Positions 49,194 to 59,290 of a stretch of 64,000 nt of DNA are shown here, piece after piece. The notes beneath the pieces are model-generated. The model was not told the DNA's origin. It did not search any database and worked only from the letters and a program-made list of their open reading frames with translations. Both the position numbers and the translations under genes were made by a program. This stretch comes from Vibrio methylphosphonaticus (GTDB lineage: Bacteria; Pseudomonadota; Gammaproteobacteria; Enterobacterales; Vibrionaceae), in assembly GCF_023634655.1 (NCBI RefSeq), contig NZ_JAMKMS010000012.1, positions 95,161-159,160 of the forward strand, in the 5' to 3' direction. Positions within the stretch are counted from its first letter, which is position 1, and each line of letters begins with the position of its first letter.

Positions 49194-49618
49194 ATTTTCA
49201 AACGTCTCTTTTTCTTTTTTCTCGACGCTGGATAAGCGTGGTAACTTGAGTCCCATCTCTTTTCCTTTCACTCTGGCATAAAGCGTGTTGCCGACGAACG
49301 TCAATGTTGTGAGCAGTAACTCGATCGCCGCTAGCCAGCGCTCACCTTCATCGGTGTAGAGCAAAGTAAAGCCGTGCAAGAAATAAAGCATGAGCATGAA
49401 GTTTGCCCATGCATGAGTATAAGGTTTACCAGCAATGATTCCAGGCAAAGGCAGCAGCAATGGGATCGCCCACGCGACGGTAATGGCAAGTGCATTAACG
49501 TGCGGATGAGGCGAAAGGGTGCTATGCCATAAAATGACCCAGGCAAGTAATGTTAAGTTGGTACAAAGCGCAAAATAGCGTACGTAGTGAACTTTAGGTT
49601 GCAATCGTTTCATGTCCA

Positions 49619-49619
<1 letters not shown>
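49185..49619 (-). CDS. DUF2069 family membrane protein
   Basis: A 144-residue inner-membrane protein with four hydrophobic segments (about 14-31, 40-60, 66-86, 93-112) and a charged tail (SSVEKKEKETFENKQ). DUF2069 is widespread in gammaproteobacteria and functionally uncharacterised. The start codon overlaps the stop of the WrbA-like gene by 1 nt (TAATG), implying translational coupling. The stop lies in a 7-bp repeat array. Confidence 0.85.
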
Positions 49620-50541
<922 letters not shown>

Positions 50542-50553
50542 GTGGATTCCTTT

Positions 50554-52005
50554 TTATTGTAATGCCATGAAACGGTCTCGTTGAACCAATAGTTGGTCGA
50601 TACGAGCGTCATAGCGAGCTTGTTTTAAACTTCCTAATGCAGCAAGTTGGCTAGCTTGTGAGTAGAGCTGGATCGCTTTATCCCATTGTGCATTTAATGC
50701 CATGATTTCAGCTCGTGCCGCTAAATCACCTTCACTGTTACTCAACTTAATATTGGCTTCTGAAAGTAGGTGCCAACCATTGGTATCGTCGGGGTGGTCA
50801 TGGGTGTAGCGCTGTAATACTTGAACCGTTTGGTCTAGTTGGTCACTTTCTAGTAATGCATTGGCATAGTTGAGAGTAATCACCGGATTATTGGGTTTGG
50901 TCTTTAAGGCTTTTTGCATCAACTGCACAGATTTCTCTGGCTTACCTTGCGCAATATAAAGATCGGAAGCGGCATCAAGGTAGAAATTATCGTTGGGTCT
51001 TGATTTGAGCAGTCTCGTTAAAATTGCCTCGGATTTGTCGAGTTGATTATTATCTAAATACACCAATGCTTTGCCGTACTCAAAAGAGTCTTTAATGGCA
51101 GGGTCGGCTTTCTTTGCTGTGCGCGCGAACCAATCTAGCGCCGCACTTTGTTTTATACTGGCATAGCGGGCGACGACCCTTGCTCTTGCTAGGTGGTAAT
51201 CAATAGAAGGCAATACTCGCAATGGTGGGTAGTTTTGCGCACGTGCTCGCGTATCGGTAATACGATCCTCGGGTAATGGGTGAGTCAGGAGCATGGGTGG
51301 CGGTTTACTGGCATAGCGATAGTCATCAGCAAGTCGACCAAAGAAGCGAGGCATATCATTGACGTCAAATTTGGCTCGAGCCAACGTCGCAATGCCAAAG
51401 CGGTCGGCTTCTTTTTCATTACTTCGGGTGTAGTTTATGGACGCTTGCATTGAGCCTGCGGTGGTTGCTGTTAATGCTGCCATACCGGCTTGAGGAGAAG
51501 CAATCGCCAGTAGTAAGGAGCCTACGAGCGCTGCAACCGTAGCCGGTGAACGTCGTGCTTCATCTTCCATTCTACGAGCTAGGTGTCGCTGAGTGACGTG
51601 GGCAATTTCGTGCGCGATTACAGAGGCAAGTTCGCTTTCCGTATGGGCGTGAAGAAATAATCCGGTGTGCAAGGCGACATGACCACCAAAAAACGCGAAG
51701 GCGTTAATATTGCGGTCACGAATCAAAAAAAACGTGAACGGCGTTTTTACATCGTTGGCACTGGATACTAAGCGGTGCCCAATAGAATCAACATACTCAA
51801 CCATTACGGGGTCGTTGACGATTGGCGAGCTTGCTCTCAGCATTCGCATGTAGGCGTCACCATAGATGATTTCTTGGTCTATGGTTAATGTGGCGCCTGC
51901 CGCCGTACCAATTTCAGGCAGATCCGCTTCAGCATATGTGACTTGCGGCATGCCTAGAGCTGTCGCAACACATAGGCAAACTAAAGAACGGGCGCGTTTT
52001 AACAT
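50554..52005 (-). CDS. bepA: Periplasmic M48 metalloprotease/chaperone BepA
   Basis: Quality-control protease for outer-membrane assembly (LptD, BamA). The 483-residue precursor has a signal peptide (1-25). The M48 domain carries zinc motif HEIAH (H132, E133, H136) and the third ligand Glu in NEKEADRFG, plus HPLPEDRI. A C-terminal TPR region (about 310-480) provides the substrate platform. It is divergent from the TusA-like/perM pair, as bepA is from perM in enteric bacteria. It is upstream of yfgD by 12 nt. Confidence 0.95.
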   Translation of the reverse strand: MLKRARSLVCLCVATALGMPQVTYAEADLPEIGTAAGATLTIDQEIIYGDAYMRMLRASSPIVNDPVMVEYVDSIGHRLVSSANDVKTPFTFFLIRDRNINAFAFFGGHVALHTGLFLHAHTESELASVIAHEIAHVTQRHLARRMEDEARRSPATVAALVGSLLLAIASPQAGMAALTATTAGSMQASINYTRSNEKEADRFGIATLARAKFDVNDMPRFFGRLADDYRYASKPPPMLLTHPLPEDRITDTRARAQNYPPLRVLPSIDYHLARARVVARYASIKQSAALDWFARTAKKADPAIKDSFEYGKALVYLDNNQLDKSEAILTRLLKSRPNDNFYLDAASDLYIAQGKPEKSVQLMQKALKTKPNNPVITLNYANALLESDQLDQTVQVLQRYTHDHPDDTNGWHLLSEANIKLSNSEGDLAARAEIMALNAQWDKAIQLYSQASQLAALGSLKQARYDARIDQLLVQRDRFMALQ

Positions 52006-52305
52006 ACTGATTCAAGTAACTCCTGTGATTTGGTAGTTTTGACCACTATTGTTGAGCTTGGTTTCCTACCTTTTTCCATATCCCCACATTTTTGCATATG
52101 GCTTAATGATTAGGAAGCACTTAACGCTCTATGTCCCTCGCCATTAAATGATGAATATCTCCTAGGAAAGAGGATTATATTTATTGTCAGGGTGTATAAA
52201 TGTCGATAAATGCATTTGTGAATGTGAATGATAAGCAATGTGCGATAGCACCAAATCGTTTAGGTGTTACTATAGAGGCACATAACTTAAGTTGTTAGTA
52301 AACGA
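52006..52305. other. Intergenic region between bepA and the TusA-like gene
   Basis: A 300-bp gap separating divergent genes. TACTAT at about 52268 could be a -10 for the rightward pair, but no -35 is clear. I see no terminator, repeat or RNA gene. Confidence 0.5.
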
Positions 52306-52536
52306 ATGTCGATTCAAACCTTAGATCTTAGTCAAGAGCGTTGCCCAATGTCACTTCTATTAGTGAAACGTTCTTTTAAGCCCTTAGGGCTCGACGAACA
52401 ATTGCATATTCAATTAATAGATGAGAGCTCAATAAGAGATATACTCAACTACCTTATGATGCAAAATGCCGACGTAGATTGCTCAAAAGCAGGGAACGTC
52501 ACCACACTTACTGTCAGTAAACAGGAAAATTTGTAG
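52306..52536 (+). CDS. TusA-family sulfurtransferase-like protein
   Basis: A 76-residue protein resembling the TusA/YeeD/SirA family, which transfers sulfur from cysteine. The N-terminal cysteine (Cys13 in SQERCPMSLL) is present, but the usual CPxP motif is CPMS, lacking the second proline. Its C-terminus is family-like. The stop is directly followed by the perM ATG with no gap, so they are co-translated. It might deliver sulfur or bind a partner of PerM, but this is inference. No good Shine-Dalgarno is seen before it. Confidence 0.8.
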   Translation: MSIQTLDLSQERCPMSLLLVKRSFKPLGLDEQLHIQLIDESSIRDILNYLMMQNADVDCSKAGNVTTLTVSKQENL

Positions 52537-53604
52537 ATGCTAGATATGATTCGTCGTTGGTACAAACGACGCTTTTCCGATCCAGAGGCGGTAAGCCTTG
52601 TCCTTATATTGCTATGTGGTTTCATCACCATCTACTTTTTTGGGTATCTGATTGCACCTCTACTTGTCGCTATTGTTCTTGCCTATTTACTGGAGTGGCC
52701 CGTCAGTCAACTGTGCCGAATTGGACTGCCTAGAACCGTGTCGGTTATCGGGGTTATTCTATTGTTCATCAGCTTGATGTTACTCGCAGTGTTTGGTTTG
52801 GTACCAACGATTTGGAATCAAGTCGGTAACCTGATCAACGATGTGCCCAATATGTATGCGGGAATGCAAAAATTTGTCGTAGAAATTCCGAAACGTTATC
52901 CAGATCTTGCTGAAATTCACTTGGTCGAGTCGGTGATGTCTAATCTCAAGAATAAAGTTTTACTGCTTGGTGAAAATGTGGTTAAGGGGTCATTTGCTTC
53001 GTTAGTCAGCCTAGCAGCGTTAGCCGTGTACTTGATATTGGTTCCGCTATTGGTTTTCTTCTTGCTCAAAGATAAAGAAGAAATGGTCGGTATGGCAAGT
53101 GGCTTACTGCCTCGCAATCGCCGCTTGGCGAATGAGGTTTGGGTGGAGATGAACCAGCAAATTTCTAACTACATACGTGGTAAGGTGTTAGAAATACTGA
53201 TTGTTGGTAGTGTCAGCTACATTACTTTCGCAATTTTAGACTTACGTTATTCAGCGTTACTTGCTGTGCTGGTGGGATTCTCGGTGTTGATTCCATACAT
53301 AGGCGCTGCGGCGGTTACTGTCCCTGTCGCTATCGTCGGTTTATTCCAATGGGGGCTCACCCCACCATTTTACTGGTTGTTGCTCGCTTATGGCATCATT
53401 CAAGCACTAGATGGTAATGTTTTAGTCCCTGTGCTGTTCTCTGAAGCGGTTAACTTGCACCCTGTAGCGATTATTGTCGCCGTGTTAGTCTTTGGTGGGC
53501 TGTGGGGTTTTTGGGGCGTGTTCTTCGCCATACCGTTGGCAACTTTAGTCAAAGCGGTTTGGAATGCGTTGCCAAGTCATGAAGATCCCAGAACGACAAC
53601 CTAA
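52537..53604 (+). CDS. perM: AI-2E family permease PerM
   Basis: A 355-residue inner-membrane protein with seven or eight predicted helices, of the AI-2E transporter/PerM family. Hydrophobic segments flank a soluble central part (about 80-150). The conserved pattern YIGAAAVTVPVAIVG and the DGNVLVPVLFSEAVNLHP stretch are seen. Transport substrate is unknown; autoinducer-2 export has been proposed for relatives. It begins directly after the TusA-like stop and ends with a clear terminator. Confidence 0.93.
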   Translation: MLDMIRRWYKRRFSDPEAVSLVLILLCGFITIYFFGYLIAPLLVAIVLAYLLEWPVSQLCRIGLPRTVSVIGVILLFISLMLLAVFGLVPTIWNQVGNLINDVPNMYAGMQKFVVEIPKRYPDLAEIHLVESVMSNLKNKVLLLGENVVKGSFASLVSLAALAVYLILVPLLVFFLLKDKEEMVGMASGLLPRNRRLANEVWVEMNQQISNYIRGKVLEILIVGSVSYITFAILDLRYSALLAVLVGFSVLIPYIGAAAVTVPVAIVGLFQWGLTPPFYWLLLAYGIIQALDGNVLVPVLFSEAVNLHPVAIIVAVLVFGGLWGFWGVFFAIPLATLVKAVWNALPSHEDPRTTT

Positions 53605-53666
53605 GACTGACATAATGGATTGTGTGGGTTACTGAGACACAACTGTGAATCGTGAATCGAAATAAG

Positions 53667-53694
53667 AAAAGCCTCGCAATAGCGAGGCTTTTTT
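53667..53694. terminator. Bidirectional terminator between perM and bcp
   Basis: An 11-bp perfect stem (AAAAGCCTCGC/GCGAGGCTTTT) around AATA, T-run on the plus side and T4 on the minus. Confidence 0.9.
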
Positions 53695-53714
53695 ATGTTT
53701 ACAACGACGTTTAA

Positions 53715-54185
53715 TTAGGCGTTGTCTTTTAAATAATCCAAAACAACATCATGGTGAGTTTTGGTTTTGAACTTGTTGAATACGTGCTCAATCACACCAT
53801 TTTCATCAATCAGGAAGCTAATGCGGTGCAGTCCATCGTAAACTTTACCCATGAATTTTTTCTCGCCCCAAACGCCAAATTGGTCAGCAGCAATGTGTTC
53901 TTCGTCCGATAACAAAGTGAAATTGAGGTTATCACGTTCAATAAATTTACCTAAACGCTTTACCGGGTCGATACTGGCACCTAGTACGACGACATTATGC
54001 TCCGCCAGTTGAGATTGAATATCACGTAAGCCTTGGGCTTGCACCGTACAGCCCGGTGTCATTGCTTTAGGGTAAAAATAAAAAAGAATTTTTTTACCTT
54101 TAAAGTCGCCCAGCGAGACGGTATTGCCATCTTGGTCGAGAAGGCTAAAGTTTGGTGCTGGTGAGCCAGCCGTCAGCGTATTCAT
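53715..54185 (-). CDS. bcp: Thiol peroxidase Bcp (peroxiredoxin)
   Basis: Reduces organic and hydrogen peroxides. The 156-residue protein, the same length as enteric Bcp, has the peroxidatic Cys46 (MTPGCTVQ) with the P-x-x-x-T/S-x-x-C frame. The residue at the enteric resolving position is Gln51, and there is no other cysteine, so it should act as a 1-Cys enzyme needing an external thiol. The ATG at 54185 follows AAAGGAA; the frame is open 36 codons upstream into gcvR. It follows gcvR by 40 nt. Confidence 0.96.
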   Translation of the reverse strand: MNTLTAGSPAPNFSLLDQDGNTVSLGDFKGKKILFYFYPKAMTPGCTVQAQGLRDIQSQLAEHNVVVLGASIDPVKRLGKFIERDNLNFTLLSDEEHIAADQFGVWGEKKFMGKVYDGLHRISFLIDENGVIEHVFNKFKTKTHHDVVLDYLKDNA

Positions 54186-54225
54186 GTTGATTCCTTTGAA
54201 GTGATTATTTTTATAGGTAATTGAC

Positions 54226-54771
54226 TTATAGCTTGTTGCTACTAATAAAATTAAGAGAACCGCGCACCGACAAGGTTTGGCATAGTGCATCAAATTCTTC
54301 TTGCAGCTGCATTAAATTGCAGTTTTCTTCGACATTGGCGCTTAGGGCGATCTGGAATTGGTCAATATCCGTACCCGCTCGCTCTTTAACTATGGTTTGT
54401 GCACTTAATGAGGCAAGGCCAATATCTCGGTCAGCAAAAAATTGTGTGAATTGCTCGGTTAGGCCGACGCGGTCTTCTGACTCAACGAAGACTTCAACGG
54501 TATATTGGTTAGCGAGAAAATCATGCTTAGAGGTGCGCTTCATCATAGTGATGAGGTCATGCTCTTGGCCAAGTAGTGGCAATGTGGTTTCAACGCGAGT
54601 GATATGACTGCTGTTGCCAGAAATCAGCATAATCAAAGTAAATTCATTGCCAAACATAGCAATACGGCTATCGACGATATTGCATCCTGATTGAGTGACA
54701 AGGTGCACCAATTCGTTGCAAATCCCTGGGCGATCGGTACCAACGGCGGTAATGACTAAGTATTGATTCAT
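54226..54771 (-). CDS. gcvR: Glycine cleavage repressor GcvR
   Basis: Binds GcvA and prevents activation of the glycine cleavage operon. The 181-residue protein is two ACT domains: MNQYLVITAVGTDRPGI at the N-terminus and YTVEVFVESEDRVGLTEQF near the middle. The ATG at 54771 is chosen over an open frame 13 codons upstream. It is divergent from dapA and upstream of bcp, as in enteric bacteria. Confidence 0.93.
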   Translation of the reverse strand: MNQYLVITAVGTDRPGICNELVHLVTQSGCNIVDSRIAMFGNEFTLIMLISGNSSHITRVETTLPLLGQEHDLITMMKRTSKHDFLANQYTVEVFVESEDRVGLTEQFTQFFADRDIGLASLSAQTIVKERAGTDIDQFQIALSANVEENCNLMQLQEEFDALCQTLSVRGSLNFISSNKL

Positions 54772-55215
54772 AGCGACACTTCTATTCCATGTTTGTTGAT
54801 ATGGTAGCACAACTCAAATTAAAGCTCTTGTGGTTGCTGTGATGAAAACCACCGATGTTTTTGTTGAAAGTGTTCTCTAATGTCCCCTTAAATGCGGCTA
54901 AAGGCTTCAATCTGTGCAAACCGATCCTAACGACATTCACGATCTTAGGCTTTTCTCTCCTTAGATTAAGCGTCAACTTAGAAGCTCAGTGAAATAATAG
55001 AAACTAACCGAAAATAATAGAGGCTAACCAAGATATTCTGGCTAAATTTGACGGTTGGTTGACACCGATATTCACCAAAAGCGCATCTTATACGTGCCTC
55101 ATATCTGAAATCTGTAATTAATCATTCACTTCTTTATGGGAACTGTTTTTAATCTCTTGTGTTTATCAATATCATTACAGTACCATGCAAGAAGTATCAA
55201 TTTAGGGAGATAGCC
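54772..55215. other. Long non-coding gap between gcvR and dapA
   Basis: A 444-bp gap, the longest in the window. It holds an imperfect direct repeat at 54991-55029 and a TTGACA at about 55058 without a good partner -10. One 64-codon open frame on the minus strand is not credible by content. No RNA structure was recognised, though a small RNA here cannot be excluded. Confidence 0.55.
54991..55029. repeat. Imperfect 19/20-bp direct repeat before dapA
   Basis: GAAATAATAGAAACTAACC (54991-55009) is followed directly by a 20-bp unit at 55010-55029 that matches it except for two substitutions and one inserted base. Confidence 0.75.
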
Positions 55216-56094
55216 ATGTTTTCAGGAAGTATTGTTGCATTAATAACCCCATTCACTCCAGATGGTGAGGTGGATTTTGTTAGCTTAAAGAAGCTAGTGG
55301 ATTTTCACGTTGACGCGGGTACTGACGGCATCGTTGCAGTCGGAACGACGGGTGAGTCTGCAACATTAACTGTAGAAGAACATGTCAAGGTTGTCGCTAA
55401 GACGGTTGAATTTGCCGCTGGACGAGTACCTATTATTGCAGGTACTGGAGCGAATGCTACACATGAAGCCATTACGTTTAGCCGATTGCTAAATAACGTG
55501 GGTATTGCGGGCTGTTTGAGTGTGACTCCATACTACAATAAGCCAACTCAAGAAGGGTTATATCAGCATTACAAAGCGATTGCTGAAGAGAGTGATATTC
55601 CACAAATCTTATACAATGTTCCAGGACGCACCGGTGTCGATCTCCTGCCTGAGACGGTGGCGCGCCTGTCTAAGATTCCAGGTATTGTTGCATTAAAAGA
55701 TGCGACGGGTGATTTGTCACGAATTCAAATTCACCGTGAACTTTGTGGCGAAGATTTTATCTTACTAAGTGGAGATGATTCAACCGGGTTGGATTTCATT
55801 CAACAAGGTGGTAAAGGGGTTATCTCTGTGACCAACAATATTGCAGCGGCTGATATGGCTAAGATGATGGATCTTGCTCTAGAAGGTCGATTTGAAGAAG
55901 CGCATGTAATCAACGCGCGACTCATGACACTGCATAAAAACCTGTTTGTTGAGTCAAGCCCTATTCCGGTGAAGTGGGCGGCGCACAAAATGGGTTTGAT
56001 TGAAGAAGGTGGTCTACGTTTGCCACTGACTGAACTGTCAGAACAAGCTAAGCCAGTCGTTGCTCAGGCAATGTCGGAAGCTTGTATCTACTAA
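55216..56094 (+). CDS. dapA: 4-hydroxy-tetrahydrodipicolinate synthase
   Basis: Condenses pyruvate and aspartate semialdehyde, first step of lysine and diaminopimelate synthesis. The 292-residue TIM barrel has [20 protein letters not shown] with the catalytic Tyr, [10 protein letters not shown] with Arg, and the Schiff-base Lys in ALKDATGD. The ATG at 55216 follows AGGGAGA; open frame extends 19 codons upstream. DapE, a later step of the same pathway, is encoded 3 kb away. Confidence 0.97.
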   Translation: MFSGSIVALITPFTPDGEVDFVSLKKLVDFHVDAGTDGIVAVGTTGESATLTVEEHVKVVAKTVEFAAGRVPIIAGTGANATHEAITFSRLLNNVGIAGCLSVTPYYNKPTQEGLYQHYKAIAEESDIPQILYNVPGRTGVDLLPETVARLSKIPGIVALKDATGDLSRIQIHRELCGEDFILLSGDDSTGLDFIQQGGKGVISVTNNIAAADMAKMMDLALEGRFEEAHVINARLMTLHKNLFVESSPIPVKWAAHKMGLIEEGGLRLPLTELSEQAKPVVAQAMSEACIY

Positions 56095-56106
56095 AATAGA
56101 TTATAT

Positions 56107-56131
56107 AAGAGGAGCGTTATGCTCCTCTTTT
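56107..56131 (+). terminator. Terminator-like hairpin between dapA and bamC
   Basis: A 9-bp perfect stem (AAGAGGAGC/GCTCCTCTT) with a GTTAT loop and a short T-run. It lies 12 nt after dapA and 12 nt before the bamC start, so it is likely an attenuator with read-through. Confidence 0.65.
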
Positions 56132-56143
56132 AAGGGAGTCTCA

Positions 56144-57175
56144 ATGAAATTTTCTCGTCAGCTAGCGGTCTCTTCGTTAGCTGTTATTGTATTAGCTGCT
56201 TGCTCTAGTGATCCTAACACTCGTCGTGAAGCAAAAGATGATTTCAACTATTTAGAAACGCCGGAGCTTCGCACTTGGCAATTGGCTGAAGACGCCACTC
56301 CACAATTCTACCCTAACTATGAGATCCCAGAGGGTGACTTTAAGGGTGGAATCGGGCGTGAAGTTGATATTCGACCACCACAACAAGTACTGGAGTTAAT
56401 TCCAGGAGCCCGAGTTGAACGTCAAGGTTCTGAAGTGACATTATGGCTTCTTAAGCAAGACGAAATGGACAAAGTATGGGCGACAGTCCAAAAAATGCTT
56501 ACCGAGATCGATGTCAAAGCGCTTGAAGAAACCGATGACCGAATTGAAACGGCTTGGGTAACTTGGATTTCTGAAGATGAAGATGTTGAGATTGGCAGCC
56601 GATATGAAATCACACGCTTTGAAGCCAACCGTCGTTTTGGCTTTAAAATGGAATTGATTGATTGGCGAGAAGCCGGCACAGTGAAGCCAGTAACTCGTAC
56701 CAATGAAGAGCGTTATAACACCTTGATGACCAACTTGGTTACAGCACGTTATGATCGTGATTTACGAGAAGAAGCAGAGTTGAAAGCTCAGCAACTGGTT
56801 AAATCAATTCCAATCAGTATGGGTACAGACCGCAGTGGTCTACCTGTTATTATTGCGCGTACCCCGTATAACGTGATGTGGCAAGAAGTCCCAGAGTTAT
56901 TGCCTAGAATGGGCTTTACTATTGATTCTCGTAATCAGTCTCAGGGTACGGCCAAGGCCAAGTACGCCTCACCAGATGATGAGTTTTGGAATGATGTTGG
57001 CTTGAAGCCTATCGATCTAGAGCCGGGAGAGTATACTTTCCTATTTGGTGATCTTGGTAACCGTACGTCAATCAATGTCACCGACAAAGATGGCAAACCG
57101 GTCAACGAGAGCTTGTTACGCTCGTTGGAGCCGTTAATTTCGACGGTGATAAAACAGGGTAAAGCGAGCCAATAA
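56144..57175 (+). CDS. bamC: Outer membrane assembly lipoprotein BamC (NlpB)
   Basis: Lipoprotein accessory subunit of the Bam complex. The 343-residue precursor has the lipobox VLAAC (Cys20). An unstructured N-terminal stretch that binds BamD (about 30-95) follows, then two helix-grip domains (about 100-210 and 230-340). The ATG at 56144 fits; open frame extends 28 codons upstream into dapA. BamA is encoded elsewhere in the window. Confidence 0.95.
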   Translation: MKFSRQLAVSSLAVIVLAACSSDPNTRREAKDDFNYLETPELRTWQLAEDATPQFYPNYEIPEGDFKGGIGREVDIRPPQQVLELIPGARVERQGSEVTLWLLKQDEMDKVWATVQKMLTEIDVKALEETDDRIETAWVTWISEDEDVEIGSRYEITRFEANRRFGFKMELIDWREAGTVKPVTRTNEERYNTLMTNLVTARYDRDLREEAELKAQQLVKSIPISMGTDRSGLPVIIARTPYNVMWQEVPELLPRMGFTIDSRNQSQGTAKAKYASPDDEFWNDVGLKPIDLEPGEYTFLFGDLGNRTSINVTDKDGKPVNESLLRSLEPLISTVIKQGKASQ

Positions 57176-57209
57176 AATAAAAAGGACCATTATGGTCCTT
57201 TTTATTTTT
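57175..57209. terminator. Bidirectional terminator between bamC and DUF2897
   Basis: A long palindrome with 16-bp arms (core AAGGACCA/TGGTCCTT) and a TTA loop, T-runs on both strands. The DUF2897 stop codon lies within it. Confidence 0.9.
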
Positions 57210-57399
57210 TATCATGCTTGCCGTATTTTTCTTTATCGAGTTCGTTAAGTCTATCGAGCTCGTATTTTCTTTTCTTAGCCGTATTTTTTTGGTTATCAAA
57301 CTTCATGTTAGCGGTGTACTTTAAAGCAGCAATGTTACCAAATACCACCGCTAAAACCACAATGATGATGACCCAAGGGTTGAATAGCCATTCAATCAT
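57202..57399 (-). CDS. DUF2897 family small membrane protein
   Basis: A 65-residue protein of the DUF2897 family, common in Vibrio. One membrane helix (about residues 6-28, WVIIIVVLAVVFGNIAALKY) and a very basic, hydrophilic C-terminal half (KKRKYELDRLNEL). Function unknown. Its stop lies in the shared terminator. It starts 9 nt past the M15 peptidase stop, which suggests a small unit with it and dapE. Confidence 0.8.
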   Translation of the reverse strand: MIEWLFNPWVIIIVVLAVVFGNIAALKYTANMKFDNQKNTAKKRKYELDRLNELDKEKYGKHDKK

Positions 57400-57408
57400 A
57401 ATTTGCCC

Positions 57409-58086
57409 TCAAAGGCTGATGTTGATGATGTATTGATTGTAGATGGTATTAAGCTCGGAGAGTATGGTATCTCGTCCCAAAATTTCAGATTGCTTAATGA
57501 TCTCACTCAATGCTTCAACCGTCATATGGTTCAAATTTTCTTGTGAAGCTTGACGATGACTGATGTGCCAAGGCTCGAAAGCAACACCATTAGTCAGGCT
57601 TTGTTGATAGGGAAAAAAGAAGCCGTAACTTGCAAGGTTCTGATTTAGCCACTGGTAAAAGGCGTGTTGATGTCCATTCAAATATTCCCAGGGCTCTAGC
57701 AGTAGTGGCGTATCTTCTGGTAGTAAGTTTCCAGCATAGACATCAAAATCCGTTCCCCAATGATGGCGGCTTGCGCCGGGAAGAGCGCTCCATTTCAAAA
57801 TGGCAAACACCTTTTCTTTTTCAGTCAGTTGCTCGGTGATTAGTGGCTTTCCATGGCTATCCAGGATCGGTCGAGTGCCATTCATTTTGTTGTTCCAAAT
57901 GACTAACTGTCGCTGGAAACTGCGATAGCCACTGGCGATGAAAAGGTCAAAGCCAGCGGAGGATGCCGCTTGTATTAAATGCGCCAAATCCTTGTGAACA
58001 TTTGGGTGGACTTGAAATAAACGTTGAGCGACCTTTAAATCGATCAGTTGGGTGTCATCGAGTCCTACAAGCGACGTATCTATCAT
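57409..58086 (-). CDS. M15 family D-alanyl-D-alanine carboxypeptidase-like protein
   Basis: A 225-residue VanY/DdpX-type zinc peptidase. Motifs are SGYRSFQRQ (about 52), HHWGTDFD with zinc ligands H108 and D115, and EPWH with the catalytic Glu171 and third ligand His174. No signal peptide is visible, so its place of action is unclear. It may trim muropeptide fragments in the cytosol. It is 2 nt downstream of dapE, so co-transcribed with it. Confidence 0.88.
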   Translation of the reverse strand: MIDTSLVGLDDTQLIDLKVAQRLFQVHPNVHKDLAHLIQAASSAGFDLFIASGYRSFQRQLVIWNNKMNGTRPILDSHGKPLITEQLTEKEKVFAILKWSALPGASRHHWGTDFDVYAGNLLPEDTPLLLEPWEYLNGHQHAFYQWLNQNLASYGFFFPYQQSLTNGVAFEPWHISHRQASQENLNHMTVEALSEIIKQSEILGRDTILSELNTIYNQYIINISL

Positions 58087-58088
58087 TA

Positions 58089-59225
58089 TTACTGACCGAG
58101 TAAGTTAATCAGTGTGTGCTCATACATATCGGTGAGCTTTTCAAGATCGCTGACGTTAACACATTCGTTTACTTTATGAATGGTTGCGTTTACAGGACCG
58201 AGTTCAACGACTTGTGTGCCCATTTTTGCAATAAAGCGACCATCGGATGTCCCACCGGTTGTAAGAAGTTCTGGCTTTTGGTTATTCACTGTCGCGACTG
58301 CATCAACGACTGCGGTGAGCAAATCTCCAGTGTCCGTTAGGAAGGGGTGACCACTGAGCGTCCATTGTAAATCATACTCTAGGCCATGTAAGTCGAGTGT
58401 TGAATGGACACGTTTCTTAATGTCTTCATCGGTTAATTCAGTACTGAAGCGAAAGTTGAACTGGACATTAAATTCGCCAGGGATGACATTACTTGCCCCT
58501 GTGCCTGCATGCAGGTTTGGAATTTGAAAGCTTGTTGGTGGAAAATACTGATTACCGTCATCCCACTTAGTTGCCGCTAACTCAGCCAATGCGGTGAGGG
58601 ATTGATGGATAGGGTTACGAGCTAATTGAGGGTATGCAACGTGACCTTGAATCCCTTTAACGCATAGGTCGCCAGTGATGGAGCCTCTGCGACCATTTTT
58701 AACAACGTCTCCAACATGCTCGGTACTGGAAGGCTCACCCACGATACACATATCAATAAGTTCATTACGCGCCATTAAGGTGTCGACGACACGTGTCGTA
58801 CCGTTGATAAAAGGACCTTCTTCATCAGACGTAATTAAGAACGCAATGGATCCGGTGTGATCAGGGTTGTTTTTGATGAAGCGTTCAACGGCGACGATCA
58901 TGCAAGCGAGTGAGCCTTTCATGTCGGCAGCGCCGCGGCCATGTAAGTGACCATCAATGATGGTTGGCTCAAACGGTGGAGTATGCCAAAGGTCGAGAGA
59001 GCCAGCAGGCACGACATCTGTGTGACCGGCGAACGCAAAAAGTGGCGCGGCGGTTCCGCGGCGAGCCCAAAAATTAGTGGTATCTTCGAATACCATAATT
59101 TCAATGTCGAATCCTAGGGCTTTAAGTCGCTCTATCATCACTTTTTGGCAATCGGCATCTTCGGGTGTTACTGATTGGCGGCTAATTAAGTCTTTTGCTA
59201 GTGCCAAAACGGGGCTGTCTGTCAT
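58089..59225 (-). CDS. dapE: Succinyl-diaminopimelate desuccinylase
   Basis: Hydrolyses N-succinyl-L,L-DAP in lysine and peptidoglycan precursor synthesis. The 378-residue M20 metallopeptidase has zinc ligands H68 (FAGHTDVVP) and D101 ([10 protein letters not shown]), the catalytic Glu in SDEEGP and the dimerisation domain. The ATG at 59225 fits the family; the open frame extends 17 codons upstream. It follows yffB and precedes the M15 gene. Confidence 0.96.
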   Translation of the reverse strand: MTDSPVLALAKDLISRQSVTPEDADCQKVMIERLKALGFDIEIMVFEDTTNFWARRGTAAPLFAFAGHTDVVPAGSLDLWHTPPFEPTIIDGHLHGRGAADMKGSLACMIVAVERFIKNNPDHTGSIAFLITSDEEGPFINGTTRVVDTLMARNELIDMCIVGEPSSTEHVGDVVKNGRRGSITGDLCVKGIQGHVAYPQLARNPIHQSLTALAELAATKWDDGNQYFPPTSFQIPNLHAGTGASNVIPGEFNVQFNFRFSTELTDEDIKKRVHSTLDLHGLEYDLQWTLSGHPFLTDTGDLLTAVVDAVATVNNQKPELLTTGGTSDGRFIAKMGTQVVELGPVNATIHKVNECVNVSDLEKLTDMYEHTLINLLGQ

Positions 59226-59290
59226 CCTTGAGGATCCTTGTATCTTATTTTTAACGGTGTTATCGGAACTGGTCACAGTGACCGATAGGG

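Noticed and set aside
54186..54293. 36-codon N-terminal extension of Bcp
   Set aside because: It overlaps gcvR coding sequence; the internal ATG has a good ribosome site and gives the usual 156-residue protein.
54782..54976. 64-codon open frame on the minus strand upstream of gcvR
   Set aside because: No good ribosome site and no family resemblance; probably chance in non-coding sequence.
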